A DNA stretch of 64,000 nt, taken from positions 1,178,001 through 1,242,000 of the forward strand of contig CAVNZM010000013.1 in assembly GCA_963693365.1 (NCBI GenBank), given 5' to 3'. A model generated the notes under the pieces. The model was not told the DNA's origin. It saw only the letters and a list, made by a program, of their open reading frames with translations, and searched no databases. The translations under genes were made by a program, and so were the position numbers. Below, piece by piece: positions 1 through 16,569 of this stretch; the stretch's first letter is position 1, and each line of letters opens with the position of its first letter. Source of the stretch: Amoebidium appalachense. Its lineage: Eukaryota; Ichthyosporea.

Positions 1-918
1 TGCAAGGATTATGGCGCCCAGAGACTCGTGACTCCAGGACCTGCCCACTAAAGCAGTGGCCGCGGATTGTAATAGGTTGGCCGAAGGGCTGAGTGTGGGC
101 CAGTAGTGGGGGAGGGGCACACTTAGGGGAGGGACACCTACTGTGCGTTGATTGGCCAGGGAAGTATGTGGGATAGTCGGGGCGAAAGAGCAGGAATATG
201 CACGCGGGTGATTGGATGGCGGGAGAGAGGTGCAGAGGAGTGCAGGGGCAACGTATCGGGTCAGAGGAAGAGCGGGAAGAGAGATCGAGCCGGGTCAAGG
301 GAAGCATGCGAGCCGGGTCAAGGGAAGCGTGCAAAAGGAAGAGAACGAGCCAAGAGAGCGGGCCGGGAGAGGGGAGAAATGGAGAAAGGGGGAAAGGGGG
401 TGGATTACCTGATTGGTTGCCCATTGTAGTCATTCCCACCAATGGAGTAACAGCACCATTAGCTAGAAAAAGCTAAGATGAAATAACCAAAAATGGAAGG
501 CTTTCTGCTTAGGAATGTAAAAAAAACGGCTTCTACCCATCACCCCGATTTCAGGGTTTGATTGTGGGACTAGTTGTGGGACATAGCGGCCGAAACTTTT
601 TTGCCAATCAAAACTGATAACTCGATAACATCTGCTTATCACAAAGTAATCATAACGAGGACGATTAGAACGAAACAGGAATAACTGTTCCATATATTAC
701 TTGCGGAGGTTTTCCCAAGTCGACTTGGGGTTTACGCTGTTTACTCGAGGCAAAGAGAACCAGTCTCAGGTATGGGGGGGGTTTTGCTCGGAATATCCCC
801 TCAGCGGTATATCATGATCACGTACATAGATGTCGGGTGGTGACTATATATCAGGGTTTACTTTCTCTACGAGACACCATAAAGACTACAAGGAGAAATC
901 AATTAGTTGGGGTTCCCC

Positions 919-919
<1 letters not shown>
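1..919. other. Non-coding flank of the LINE
   Basis: No convincing gene. The stretch 150-400 is purine-rich and holds a direct repeat of the 16-mer GAGCCGGGTCAAGGGA near 288 and 309. Overlapping short open frames here are low-complexity Arg/Gly/Glu. The stretch 450-919 is unique AT-balanced DNA, and 891-919 is the flank next to the LINE poly(A) tail. Confidence 0.6.
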
Positions 920-976
<57 letters not shown>

Positions 977-1003
977 TTTTTTAATTTTAATTTTAATTTT
1001 TTT
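920..1003 (-). other. LINE 3' poly(A) tail and A/T-rich 3' end
   Basis: The plus strand shows a run of about 52 T (920-971) followed by TAATTTT-like blocks to about 1003. On the element's strand this is an A-rich 3' end finishing in pure poly(A), as expected for target-primed reverse transcription of a polyadenylated transcript. Confidence 0.8.
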
Positions 1004-1039
1004 AAAGGGGCTTCCCTCGGGACACTCGGTATCAGCTGG

Positions 1040-1106
<67 letters not shown>

Positions 1107-1119
1107 TGTGTGTGTGTGC
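1040..1119. repeat. (TG)n microsatellite in the LINE 3' UTR
   Basis: Nearly perfect (TG)n of about 80 bp beginning within a few bases after the ORF2 stop. It lies between the stop codon and the poly(A), so it is part of the inserted element or expanded after insertion. Confidence 0.9.
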
Positions 1120-1120
1120 G

Positions 1121-4100
1121 CTATAATTTTGTAGTGATGTGTTTCTCAAGCCAATCAATACATCTAATAAACAGGTCGTAGTTACGCGTGTTTAGTATAA
1201 AATCAAGGATGTTGTAATTTACAGGTAGGCTATCTTTCTGGGTGTCTGTTGTGAATGTGACGTGTGTGTGTTGCGGTATTATGTGGTCTATCAAACTACA
1301 TTTGGCGATACATGACCGGTTAAACTGGTGTGTGTGTGTGTTGTTTGGGCATGCAAATGATGCCACCTTATACTTATTAGATCTCCACTGTATAGCACGT
1401 GTACAGTAAAAGCGTGGTAATTGATCAATAATACCATCAGCTAGAGAAAGACCAGTTCTACAGGAAGGTAATATGTATTTAGGTGTTATACACTTGCGAG
1501 TGCCATATTTGGCAATATGGTTGAGGCGGTCAGTATATATAAAACGAGACATAAGGCTTAGTTTTTCAAGGTGTATGCTTTCATCGGGTCTAGTGTTGTG
1601 TGGTATCTTTTTCCATTTGTTATATTGCGTGATTATCTTGTGATTGTGTACATGTTTAATAAGTAAGTGGCAGTCCAAAGTCACACACACACTATTGCGG
1701 GGTTTATTTGTATTTGTGCCCAGGGGAGAAGGGGAGAGAGAGGGGAGGAAAGAGGGGAGAGGTGAGGAGGGGACAGGTCGGATAGAGAAGAGAGGGTGGG
1801 AGGGCAAATACTTCTTTAAGCGGCTTATGTGCTTATTGAATTTCAGCGCGAGATAGGATACTCTAGCAGCTATTGGGACCAGACCATATATCGAGAGCGT
1901 TACAGGCCCAGGTTTACAACAGTTGTTAGATAGAAAGGAGGCAACTTCTGCTTCAAGGAAATTTGCCAAGGGTGTAAGCGCTCTAGTTCTCTCTTTCTTG
2001 ATCCAAGCGGCGAGAAGGGGTAAACCATATTCACATGCCGGGAAGACAAAAGTGCGAATAAATGTAAGTCTAATAGAAGGATGGAGGGGTGTGTCTTTAA
2101 AAATATTAGCCGAGAAGAAAGCTAACCGCTTACGAGCCAACTCTACCCTCTTTTCGACCATATGGGGAAACATAACACCAACAGAATCAACCGGAACACC
2201 AAGATATTTGTATTCTGGAACTATAGGTACAGGTTTAGATGATAATGTAAATGTGTGTAAATTGTTAGCTATATCAGGTACAAGAACACCACATTTGTCT
2301 ATGTTAAGGATCATAAGGTTTGCCTTGCACCACTCTGACACTACATCGAACAATCTTTGCAGGCGTCTAGGGGTACGGGCAAGGAGGGACAGATCATCAG
2401 CATAGAGAAGTGCAGGCGGAAAGTTATTAATAGGGTCATCGTTTTCGGCGTAAATCTTGACAGCCAAATCATCTATAAATAGGTTAAACAAAAAGGGGCT
2501 AAGCAATGAACCCTGCAAGAGACCTCTAGTACGAGCAAAACCATATGAAAGATGCCCATTAACCACAGCTCTACCATAGGTTTGAGACAAGAGTGCTTCT
2601 AACAGAACACCAATGCAGTGTGGTACACCCCGTGCAGCAAGCTTTTCCCATAGGAGACCAGGGGAGACAGAATCGTAAGCAGTTTTCCAATCAATAAAGC
2701 CAACATATTGTGCACCAACTTGCATAGAATCGTGCAGTGCCATTATTTGAACATAACATGAATTGTTTTTACGAAAAGCGGATTGGCATGGGTGTATGTG
2801 AAGAATAGATTGAAACCTAGGGTGGTGTGCAAATAACCTAAGTAAGCAAGCTTCAAAGAATCTACGAACAACCTGGGTTAGTGTAATGGGGCGAAAGGAT
2901 GATATGGGGCCCTCAGAGTCCTTCTTAACTATGGGGATCACTAAGGTATCTAACCAAGATGACGGGACATGTCCACATTTAACACACCAAGAAAAGAGAG
3001 AGCTTAACATGATAGTAAGATCAGGTTTAATAGCACGATCACTTTCCTTTTGTGGGTAGGAGGGAACAAGGATTTTAAGAAACCCAGCAGGGAGTCCATC
3101 AGGTCCACAAGACTTACTAGAGCTATAACTAGATATCACAGACCATATGGCATCGGGGCTGAAAAAGGGGAGGATCGATTCTATGGGGATAGATGGGTCT
3201 ACAGGCCACACAATAGGTTTCTGAGCGGGGGTCCTATCTTTAAACAGTTCCGAGAAATACTTATCAGAGTCTATGAGGGGGTCTCCAGTGGTATCACCAA
3301 TAATACGAGCAGGGGGGCCAAATCGATTCATACTAGCAAGCCGGCGCAAGCTTTCCTTTTGAGACAGGGGTTCACCTAGTCTAGCGGGAGTGGTGTTTGG
3401 TAACAAGAGAGCATCGGGATATTCCTTCCTACCACCGCCAGCATAATCACCGAGATCTATCAAATCATCAACAATAAAGTTAGTGCATGTATCTAGTACG
3501 AGATGTGAATCTGGCCTGGCTTGTGCAGATTCTAATAGGCGCATATATATAGGGTGTTTCGTAGCATAGCATACACATACATCAACTCTACCCCACTGTG
3601 ACTTAAGCTGGGATAGACGGAGGCGAAAGGTGGGAGGAGGAGGGGGGAGCAGATCAAGGGAGATCTTAGGTAGGAAAAGGATAGGAGAGTGGTCAGATGA
3701 CCTAGAGAGGTTAGGAGGGAGAGAGAGTTTTGACATGGTTGATGGCCAAAAGGCCACTCCCCAGTCGGTGTTGTGGGCATGGGATATTTGAGGGAACCGC
3801 AAAGTGTGACTTTGGACATACCTTGCTAAAGGGATAGCACGCTCCGGGGGCTTAGATGGGTACCCGACACTCACTTGCAGTGTGTCTGTGTGGTGGAGTC
3901 GCGTGTTAAAATCACCTAAAATAACAGTGGACATTGGTAACTGTGACAACTCGTGAGTCAATTCGACAACCGACATAGATGGTGGGTAATATACAAAAGT
4001 AAAAACATTAGAAAGAAACTCTATAGAAACCGAGAATTCCGTTTTTGCTACCGGTTTGCACTTCACTCTCACGTGTGGTGCGGCAAGTACAATAATGCCG

Positions 4101-4315
4101 CGGTTTTTCGCGTAACCGGGGTGTGTGGATGTGTCGACCAATGTAGAGTTGAATTTGTTGTGGTTTTTAAACTGTGTTTCGCAAATCACTGTAAACGTGT
4201 GGTTGTTTGTCTGTTGTTGTATGTAGCTGATTTTATCGTCGAGTGTCCCGGGGGGGAGGCCCTTTTGGGGGCCCAGTGTCCGAGCATTCCAGAAGAAGAA
4301 GGATAAATTAGGCAT
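1121..4315 (-). CDS. LINE ORF2: AP endonuclease-reverse transcriptase
   Basis: A 1064-residue polyprotein that nicks target DNA and reverse-transcribes the element RNA at the nick. The N-terminal endonuclease shows WNAR at 9-12, the metal-binding Glu46 (ICET), LGDFN at 133-137 and SDHS at 207-210, all catalytic positions of the APE-like family. The reverse transcriptase shows FRPITL, a DWKTAYDSV block, RGLLQGSLLSPFLFN and the catalytic YADD at 638-641. The C-terminal third is long and carries no obvious RNase H or CCHC knuckle. The start ATG overlaps the end of ORF1 in ATGCCTAA, which suggests translation by termination-reinitiation. No internal stop or frameshift is seen, so activity is possible but not proven. 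Confidence 0.93.
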   Translation of the reverse strand: MPNLSFFFWNARTLGPQKGLPPGTLDDKISYIQQQTNNHTFTVICETQFKNHNKFNSTLVDTSTHPGYAKNRGIIVLAAPHVRVKCKPVAKTEFSVSIEFLSNVFTFVYYPPSMSVVELTHELSQLPMSTVILGDFNTRLHHTDTLQVSVGYPSKPPERAIPLARYVQSHTLRFPQISHAHNTDWGVAFWPSTMSKLSLPPNLSRSSDHSPILFLPKISLDLLPPPPPTFRLRLSQLKSQWGRVDVCVCYATKHPIYMRLLESAQARPDSHLVLDTCTNFIVDDLIDLGDYAGGGRKEYPDALLLPNTTPARLGEPLSQKESLRRLASMNRFGPPARIIGDTTGDPLIDSDKYFSELFKDRTPAQKPIVWPVDPSIPIESILPFFSPDAIWSVISSYSSSKSCGPDGLPAGFLKILVPSYPQKESDRAIKPDLTIMLSSLFSWCVKCGHVPSSWLDTLVIPIVKKDSEGPISSFRPITLTQVVRRFFEACLLRLFAHHPRFQSILHIHPCQSAFRKNNSCYVQIMALHDSMQVGAQYVGFIDWKTAYDSVSPGLLWEKLAARGVPHCIGVLLEALLSQTYGRAVVNGHLSYGFARTRGLLQGSLLSPFLFNLFIDDLAVKIYAENDDPINNFPPALLYADDLSLLARTPRRLQRLFDVVSEWCKANLMILNIDKCGVLVPDIANNLHTFTLSSKPVPIVPEYKYLGVPVDSVGVMFPHMVEKRVELARKRLAFFSANIFKDTPLHPSIRLTFIRTFVFPACEYGLPLLAAWIKKERTRALTPLANFLEAEVASFLSNNCCKPGPVTLSIYGLVPIAARVSYLALKFNKHISRLKKYLPSHPLFSIRPVPSSPLPSFLPSLSPSPLGTNTNKPRNSVCVTLDCHLLIKHVHNHKIITQYNKWKKIPHNTRPDESIHLEKLSLMSRFIYTDRLNHIAKYGTRKCITPKYILPSCRTGLSLADGIIDQLPRFYCTRAIQWRSNKYKVASFACPNNTHTHQFNRSCIAKCSLIDHIIPQHTHVTFTTDTQKDSLPVNYNILDFILNTRNYDLFIRCIDWLEKHITTKL

Positions 4316-5492
4316 CGGTTTGGTCCGACACCTGTGGGGTTGGTTCCCACTTGTCGCTTACGGGGTCGTATGCACGACCTTCCGCCAGTGCGAACAGTTC
4401 GCAGAAGAGCTCGATTTCCATCTCGCATCGGCGTTTGCGCTCGAGCAGTTTCTCACCAGAAAACATTGGTTCCTTCGTGTCCGTGTCTATCACGCTCGTA
4501 GCATCGTTTTCCAACTTTGCGAGGAACTCTTTTGCCTTGCTGATGCGTACACGACAACGTGTGGCGCACGCATTCTTAGCAGACACTTTACGTTCTTTGT
4601 CTGCTTTCTGAATGTTTTCCGGCGCGCATGGGTCGTAGCTTGGGAGGTGGGTGAAGAAGCTTCCACACCCCTTTGTCGCGTCACGGATGAACGCACGGTT
4701 ATAGTCGCCCCGTACTGCTACTTCCAGCACATCGTATCCAATGAAGGACAGACAAAGGATGCGAGAGCACCGGAAGCCGAGAGCCTTGAAGATGGACCAC
4801 ATGGCCCTGTGTGGGCGTCTGCCGTGCTTGACTTTGAAATACACCCTCTCGTATTTGGGTGGGATGTTGATGTTACCGTTTGCTTGGGTGTTCCCCTTAG
4901 CCGGCGGTTTGGGAGGGGAGTTGCGGCGGTACTCGTTGCCTGCAAGAATGCTGGCATATGTTTCCTTGGCAATTTGGCGGAGCTCGGGTGTTTTACGAGA
5001 GTTCGCATATTCTAGGAACTCTGCCGGGAGCTGTGCTTCCGGTCCTGTGTTGTTTTGTGTTGGGGTGGAAATGTCTCCGTCGCGAGATGTTTGCTCATGA
5101 GTTTTGGGGTTTTGCGATCCACTAATGTTTAGCTGGGCTGTGAGTGAATCAATGGTGAGCTTGAGTTGGGTATTTTCTGTTTGGAGTTTTTCTATCATGT
5201 TCTTGAGTGGTAACAGCTCATTTAGCTGTTTCTTAACGAGGGCAAGTTCTGCCAGTACTGTATCAACCGAAAGTTTCGGCATGGTTGTTATTGTGTTTCT
5301 ACGGAGTGGTGTGGTGTTATTCTGAATGGGTAGTGTATTGTAAATAGGTGTTGCGCTTAGTCTAAGGCGATGTTTTTCTGGTTGTGCATCTGTGGTAGGT
5401 GTATCTGCTGGACGTTTTAATGGTCGCACATGTGTGATGGGTGTAGATGGAACTTTGAAAGAGGTTCTGAAACGATTATAGGCATGTGCCAT
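4308..5492 (-). CDS. LINE ORF1: coiled-coil nucleic-acid-binding protein
   Basis: 394 residues, the expected partner of ORF2 in the retrotransposon RNP. A basic Pro/Thr-rich N terminus is followed by a leucine-rich coiled coil at about 72-118, then a Pro/Asn-rich linker. A globular domain at about 205-330 contains LGFRCSRILCLSFIGYDVLE, a pattern met in ORF1 proteins of several non-LTR lineages. A charged helical C terminus follows. I see no CCHC zinc knuckle. ATG at 5492 is chosen because it opens the frame and lies close to the candidate element end; a second ATG inside at about residue 70 starts just before the coiled coil. The stop TAA overlaps the ORF2 start. Confidence 0.8.
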   Translation of the reverse strand: MAHAYNRFRTSFKVPSTPITHVRPLKRPADTPTTDAQPEKHRLRLSATPIYNTLPIQNNTTPLRRNTITTMPKLSVDTVLAELALVKKQLNELLPLKNMIEKLQTENTQLKLTIDSLTAQLNISGSQNPKTHEQTSRDGDISTPTQNNTGPEAQLPAEFLEYANSRKTPELRQIAKETYASILAGNEYRRNSPPKPPAKGNTQANGNINIPPKYERVYFKVKHGRRPHRAMWSIFKALGFRCSRILCLSFIGYDVLEVAVRGDYNRAFIRDATKGCGSFFTHLPSYDPCAPENIQKADKERKVSAKNACATRCRVRISKAKEFLAKLENDATSVIDTDTKEPMFSGEKLLERKRRCEMEIELFCELFALAEGRAYDPVSDKWEPTPQVSDQTDA

Positions 5493-5507
5493 GACATGGA
5501 TGGGGGT

Positions 5508-5800
5508 GTTCCCCGGCCCTTAGGGCCACGGATGGCCCGGTTTAGGGGTGGATGCGCGAAGGATACTATTTATTAGCAGATAATAAAAAGCGACATTTGA
5601 ATCGATGTGTGCGACTGAATCGATGTGTGCGCGACTGAATCGATGTGTGCGCGACTGAATCGATGAAGTCGACTTTCTGTCTATATATTTTACACATCGC
5701 TCATGCGCTTCAAAGAACGAGTAAGGAGCAGACAGGGCTGGTCTCTTCAGCATACAGCACACACCTTGTTTTGGACGGCGTTCTTTTCGCGGGATAACGC
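5508..5800. repeat. LINE 5' flank or 5' UTR with 20-bp tandem repeats
   Basis: Begins with the GTTCCCCG copy and a GGCCCTTAGGGCC palindrome. At 5599-5664 a unit close to ATCGATGTGTGCGCGACTGA is repeated about 3.3 times. Such monomers can be LINE 5' promoter repeats, but whether they belong to the element is unresolved. Confidence 0.55.
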
Positions 5801-6777
5801 AACAGCTTCAAGGTACTGTTAATTTTGGGGCTGCATCTTGGGAGTGTTGGTATATGGTGAACTGGTTCTGTTGTTGTTGCAAGTCACTCTCCATCGTCAT
5901 CTACTACGCGTATTCAGACTTGCCTGTTATGTTCTATGCACCTGCGTCTGCAGTTTTTTTTATTTCGTGCCTCATGGGGAATACCTCCTGCTTGTTTCAC
6001 AGGTTAACCTGGTAATGGCAGGCGTAAATGGATATTTGTCCCTTGGGTTGCCTCTGTGTGTGCTGTGCGCGTGTGTATACTTTTTTGAGGGGTAGAGGAG
6101 AAAGTCAAACGTAATGCTTCTCTTTTATTCTTATCTCTGCATGTGGTTGGCTTTGTGTTTTGAAGAGAGGGGATGAGTGTCAATGAGGGAGGGAGGGAGG
6201 TGGGGGGGGGGGGGGGGGGAGAGAGAGAGAGAGAGAGAGAGAAAAGAAAGAGAGATAGAGAGAGTGAGGGAGTGAGGGAACGGCACCGAGAAAGAGGAGG
6301 GGAATGAGGTACTCCAGAGACGCAGGGGGCTTGGGGGGAGGGGGGAGAGGCCTAACCCTGCTCCTCTCTCTGTTCCTTCCCTCTCTGATGTTGTCTTCGT
6401 GTTTGTTATTCTCCAACTTCTTCTCCTGTTTTTCGCAACAGTAAATTTATGCTGGCCCTCTTCGTCTCTTCCTCACAAATCCCCACGGAGGACCCCTGCT
6501 CTCCCAGACATAGCTGTACGAACGAGCGTCCCCACGTATATTTTGCACCGTTCGAACCCCCCCCCCCCCCCCCCCGGAAGGCCCCGGTGGCCTAGTCTTC
6601 AAACAGAAGTGCCATCATACTTTCTCTTTTCTTTCTGGCTGCTGATTGCTTTGTGTCTGTCCCCCTCCCTTGTGCTACCACCACCCGCTTTCTCCCTCGT
6701 TCAGCAGTTATCGATTTTGATGACTGCTGGCATCCAGTTATTGCAGTCCTCATGTTCGCGGCAAACGTTTTTACTTT

Positions 6778-6810
<33 letters not shown>

Positions 6811-7189
6811 ACCCACCCACCCCGTTTCCACTCTTCTGCCTATTGCAATCATTCCTGCCTTCTTCCTAAGCTCCCCCTCTCCACCCCTCCCCTCCCCTTC
6901 TGCGTATTATACTGGTCTTCATTTTGGGGTTCTAAATAACCCCCCCTCCCCCCTCCCCTTCGTCAGGTGTATGTTTTATTTGTATGTCTCGCATACTCTG
7001 CCTTTGAACCGTGTTAGTATTCTACGTGGCTCTTAAGCTTTTACCTGCTTCAACTGCCATCCTCCCAACGGGTCCTATATAAGTATCTCTTGCCTGAACA
7101 ATTTTTATTTACTGGTTTATGCCTTTATGTTTTTTGTGTATATGATTCTGAAATCCTTTGCCTCGGCAAGTTCCCCTCTCTAACGCATA

Positions 7190-7190
<1 letters not shown>
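5800..7190. other. Non-coding, pyrimidine-rich
   Basis: No gene recognised. Contains a poly(G)-(GA)n tract at about 6198-6243 and poly(C) runs at about 6559-6575 and 6780-6810. The open frames across these are proline or glycine runs produced by the homopolymers. Confidence 0.6.
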
Positions 7191-12430
<5,240 letters not shown>

Positions 12431-12437
<7 letters not shown>

Positions 12438-13390
12438 CCGAGTATTACTGAGAGTCTTGCCTGATATAGAATTCGTCTTCACAGTTTCCAAGACTGGGGG
12501 CGCGACCGTCACATGGTCACAGGGCAAGCCGCTGTGGGTAGCGGAACACAAGAAGGAGGACATTCCGGATCGGCTGCTGCGCTCAAGGCCTGCTGCACCA
12601 CCCAGTCTGTAGTACTGATGCAGTTGGGCTTGCATGTTCTGAATGCTTGTTGTTCGGATGGTTTGTGTCCTCTCCTCTCAAGGCTATCTCGTGCATGGTT
12701 TCTCTTTGGGTTTTCTCTTGTCCGTCATCCCCGAGAGAAGGGGGGGGGGGGGGGGGGGGAGGCACAGGTCCAACAGTACACTTGGCCACCTGTGTGCACT
12801 ACGCTGTGACTACTAGAACCGATTGATCTGGGTTTGTCAGTCGGATTCAAGGGGATAACACAGTTGGGTTGGATAGGATAGCTTTGCTTAAACGTTCGTC
12901 ACATGGGATTGTAGACATGTTTCTTGATGTTATGGTGATACCGGTATACGCGGTTCCCCATACCTTCTCCTATATTCCTGCATAACACTCACGACCAGAG
13001 CACCTTTGTATACGTAAGCACACAAAATAACCGTTTACGTAAATAGAGTAAAGTTTAATAACAAGAAACATTGGATTGTAGACATGATAGGACATGGTCC
13101 TGATAATAAAGACCTACCACTAAGGCTGCAAGCACGAGAGTGTCCATCCGTGTCAGTGCCTTGAGGCAAACGAGTTGACCACCACGGGATTGTGTGTGTT
13201 TTTGACAATATGTGTTACTAGCCACTCTTTCTTTGTGCATGTGAACACCCGTCATGCATACACATCCAAAAGGACGCAGGCACATGCACTTCCACGAATC
13301 CAGCTGTGTGTTCTATTTCTTGTTGTTTAGCTTCTAAATCGAGAGGCACAGACGTACGGTCGATCCCCACATGAGTGTACTATCCTTAGC
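12431..13390. other. Unique DNA; one unexplained open stretch
   Basis: 12,437-12,612 on the plus strand is open for about 58 codons, with a protein-like composition (LPDIEFVFTVSK, then PLWVAEHKKEDIPDRLL) before a TAG. It starts right after a poly(C) run but has no clear splice partners, and I do not recognise the family. The remainder to 13,390 shows nothing beyond a poly(G) run at about 12,740. Confidence 0.3.
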
Positions 13391-13403
13391 ACCCCCCCCC
13401 CCC

Positions 13404-13446
<43 letters not shown>

Positions 13447-14186
13447 AAAAAAAAGAAAAAGAAAAAAAAATATATATTAATAAAACTAAATACAAGTAAT
13501 AAAAACACACAAACAACCAACCCCCCCCCCCCCCCCAAAAAAAAAAAAAAAAATTAAATTAAATAAATTAAATAAAATAATATAAAAAACACGCACAAAC
13601 GCACCCCGGCCGCATTGAACTAACCTATGTGATGTCTGGCATCTTTTCACACGTGTATGAACCCTTAATCGCCTGGCCTTAAGTGCAAGCAGTGCATTAA
13701 TTGCGGGCCTCATAGGCGAAGCATATATGGCCTCATGCAGCGGCAGCCCCCGCCCCCCTCCCCCCCCTCCACATATATACACACACTATAGTGCACCCCT
13801 ACCCCCACCCCACCTATGCACCCCTGAGCCCGCCCCAACCCCCCGCCATTGTCCCCCGTAGGCCTTCCCTTTCTCCCTTTATTTAAAAAGAACGTCTGGC
13901 ATATTATAGTAAATAACTTCATGCACCCAACACAATAATACAATCAATAGCTTCCAAAAACACCACGAACGTAGGGCCCACTCCCATATCAGTGTACTGA
14001 TACCAGGTTGTGTGTGCACATACACAGCTCAAAGTCCACATGTGGCACGAGCTCGAGCTGGATTATCATGTTTGTCATGAGTCTCCGCAGTGCATTCACA
14101 TATGTAATGTGTGTGACGTGCACGCATGTTTGTGTATGCATGTGTTTAAGCCGTGGTGTGTGCCTTTCATTTGTGGGCCCGGTGGG

Positions 14187-14240
<54 letters not shown>

Positions 14241-14324
14241 AGCCAGTACAACGTGGCAAACGTGAACCCCCGGCCCATCCCCCTCCTGGCCCATCCTCCC
14301 TCCCTTTCCCAACGTGCACCAGCA

Positions 14325-14360
<36 letters not shown>

Positions 14361-14519
14361 ACCTCCCCCTCCCGCTCCTTCGATTTATATCTATGTGACT
14401 CCTCAGAAAGTTTCTTAATAAATATGCATACACAAAATATAGTACACAAATATCTCGTTGGAGTCTCTTATTCGTGGTTGCTGACTCTATGTGCACGGGA
14501 GGTTGCAGAACGGGCTAAA

Positions 14520-14557
<38 letters not shown>

Positions 14558-14741
14558 CTGTGAGTGTATGTCGGAGGGGGGCTGTGGAAGAGGATATCGA
14601 GATTGGTGATGAGTACCCACGACATACTTGTGTACTATATTTTGTGTATGCATATCTGGTATGTGTGCCGGTGTGCTCGTGCCACAGTGTGCATGTGTGG
14701 ATATCGATGCACTGATTATGTGGGTGTGGGTGGGTGCAATG

Positions 14742-14801
<60 letters not shown>

Positions 14802-15350
14802 TTTATATTATATCATTAGCAATCTTTGTGTTTTAATTACTATGGCATGTGGGCACAACGGATTTGCCACGAATCGTGGCACTGTGTGTGTGGTGTGTGC
14901 GTGCCATTTCCCGATGTTTTTTACCGCCCTCCTTTGGGGGGGAGGGGGGGGGGAATGGGAGAAGGCATGATATCTAAACTTCACTGGCAGTTCCCAATCG
15001 CATGGGGGTGCAAACGTCGGAATTCTAGGTATTTCATATGCCTTGCGCACTGGGCAATGCATGCCATGTGCTAAGATCTGCAGTTGCAAAAGAGATTTAA
15101 GAGAAGGCTTACAGGGGGCAATGGAGAGTAATATACTAGCATCTTTGAGTTTGGGTAGCCCCACGGCCACCCAATCTTATCCCCCCCCCCCCCCCCTCTC
15201 TCCACCCCCCCCCCCCCCTCTCTCCCCCCCCCCCTCCCCCCCACACACACACATAAACAAATACACACAAACCACAACAACAACCGAGGGATTGCAGGGG
15301 AGCATGTACAGCTGCAGGTTGTTGCATTTGAAGTTACGGGGTATGTGACG
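13390..15350. repeat. Poly(C)/poly(A), poly(G) and (TG)n rich non-coding DNA
   Basis: Poly(C) followed directly by poly(A) occurs twice, at about 13,391-13,454 and 13,521-13,552. Poly(G) runs lie at about 14,188-14,238 and 14,521-14,557, poly(C) at about 14,326-14,360 and 15,180-15,242, and (TG)n at about 14,745-14,792. No gene is supported. Confidence 0.7.
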
Positions 15351-15541
15351 GTGGGTATGTGACGGGGGAAAATTTAAGTTGCATATTTTATCCCACTTGA
15401 AATCATCGCGCGCAGGACACTTACAGCCTCAAAGGAGCCACTGTCTCCTTATACACACTAATGTACAATGTACCACTGTAAGAGGTTCCATTATTAGTCG
15501 CTAATACACCACTAATGGTCTAACATATTCACCGTGTTTTG

Positions 15542-15575
<34 letters not shown>

Positions 15576-15653
15576 GCGGGTGGCATTTCATGGTGCTGTT
15601 TCGGAGTGGTAGGGGTAGAAGTGATAGTGCTGGTGTTATGGGGAAGGGGATTC

Positions 15654-15698
<45 letters not shown>

Positions 15699-16157
15699 GG
15701 AAGGGGGAGGGGGAGGGGGGGGGGGGGGGGGATCAAAGAGGCCCGTGAGATAGTCCGTACATGAGATGTTACAGTACATGTTACTGAGTCACGTTCTGGT
15801 GGAGCCATGGGTATGTGTGTGGAGATTTTATTCCATATTTTATGCTTCTAAGCCGTTTGAAATTCACGCGCGCAGGACGCTTTAGCCGCAAAGGAGCCAC
15901 CGTCTCCCAATACACACCAATGTACAATGTACTAAGAGGTTCCCTTATTAATCGCTAACACAACACTCATTGTCAAACATCCGTAAAATTTAACCCGGGG
16001 CAGCACCCCAGTCTTGTGAGCGGGTCAGGTACGTGATTCGTACATAGGGGAGGAGGGAACAGAGAGAGACAGGGGTGGCATTTCATGGTGGTGTCACGGG
16101 CGGTAGGGCTAGAAGTGATAGTGCTGGTGTTTTTTTTGGGGGGGGGAAGGGGGGTAT

Positions 16158-16189
<32 letters not shown>

Positions 16190-16330
16190 GGGGGGCAGGG
16201 GTACCGGTAGCAGCATATCAGGGTGGTGTTATGGGTTGGATGGGGTGGAGGTGGTGGTGGTGGGGTTGGGATTTGGGGTGGGGGGGGGGGGGTGGGGGAT
16301 CAAAGAGCCCTGTGAGATCGTCCGCTCTGA
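15350..16330. repeat. Diverged tandem segment duplication, about 460-560 bp period
   Basis: Two copies share ordered blocks: GCGCGCAGGAC (about 15,409 and 15,869), AAAGGAGCCAC with ACACANNAATGTACAATGTA, GGCATTTCATGGTG (about 15,582 and 16,077), AGAAGTGATAGTGCTGGTGT, and GATCAAAGAG (about 15,731 and 16,297). Each copy has its own poly(G) expansions between blocks. No open frame is conserved between copies. Confidence 0.8.
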
Positions 16331-16528
16331 CATAGAGATAGTTATTTTACTCAGCCACATGATAGTGCCACATGCAGTGGGGGAACTATGCTTGTTCATG
16401 CAGTGGATATTTGTTTGGTTTCCGTTACATTGGGTAAGATATACAGGGGCATTGATCAGTCAGTCGGGCCAAGCGTTACGTGTCACATGCCTGCCACATC
16501 AAGAAGAAATCATACTAAACGGATTGCT

Positions 16529-16569
<41 letters not shown>

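Larger units (their letters stand above)
920..5507 (-). mobile_element. Non-LTR retrotransposon (LINE), minus strand, near complete
   Basis: Reading on the minus strand, the order is ORF1 (5492-4308), ORF2 (4315-1121) with AP-type endonuclease and reverse transcriptase, a short 3' UTR containing a (CA)n tract, an A/T-rich stretch and a pure poly(A) of about 52 nt (plus 920-971). Both ORFs are open from start to stop, so the copy looks young. The 8-mer GTTCCCCG sits directly beside the poly(A) at 912-919 and again at 5508-5515, a candidate target-site duplication. If it is genuine the 5' UTR is only about 15 nt; if not, the 5' end lies further out, perhaps in the 20-bp repeats near 5600-5664. 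The clade cannot be fixed without alignment. Confidence 0.85.
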
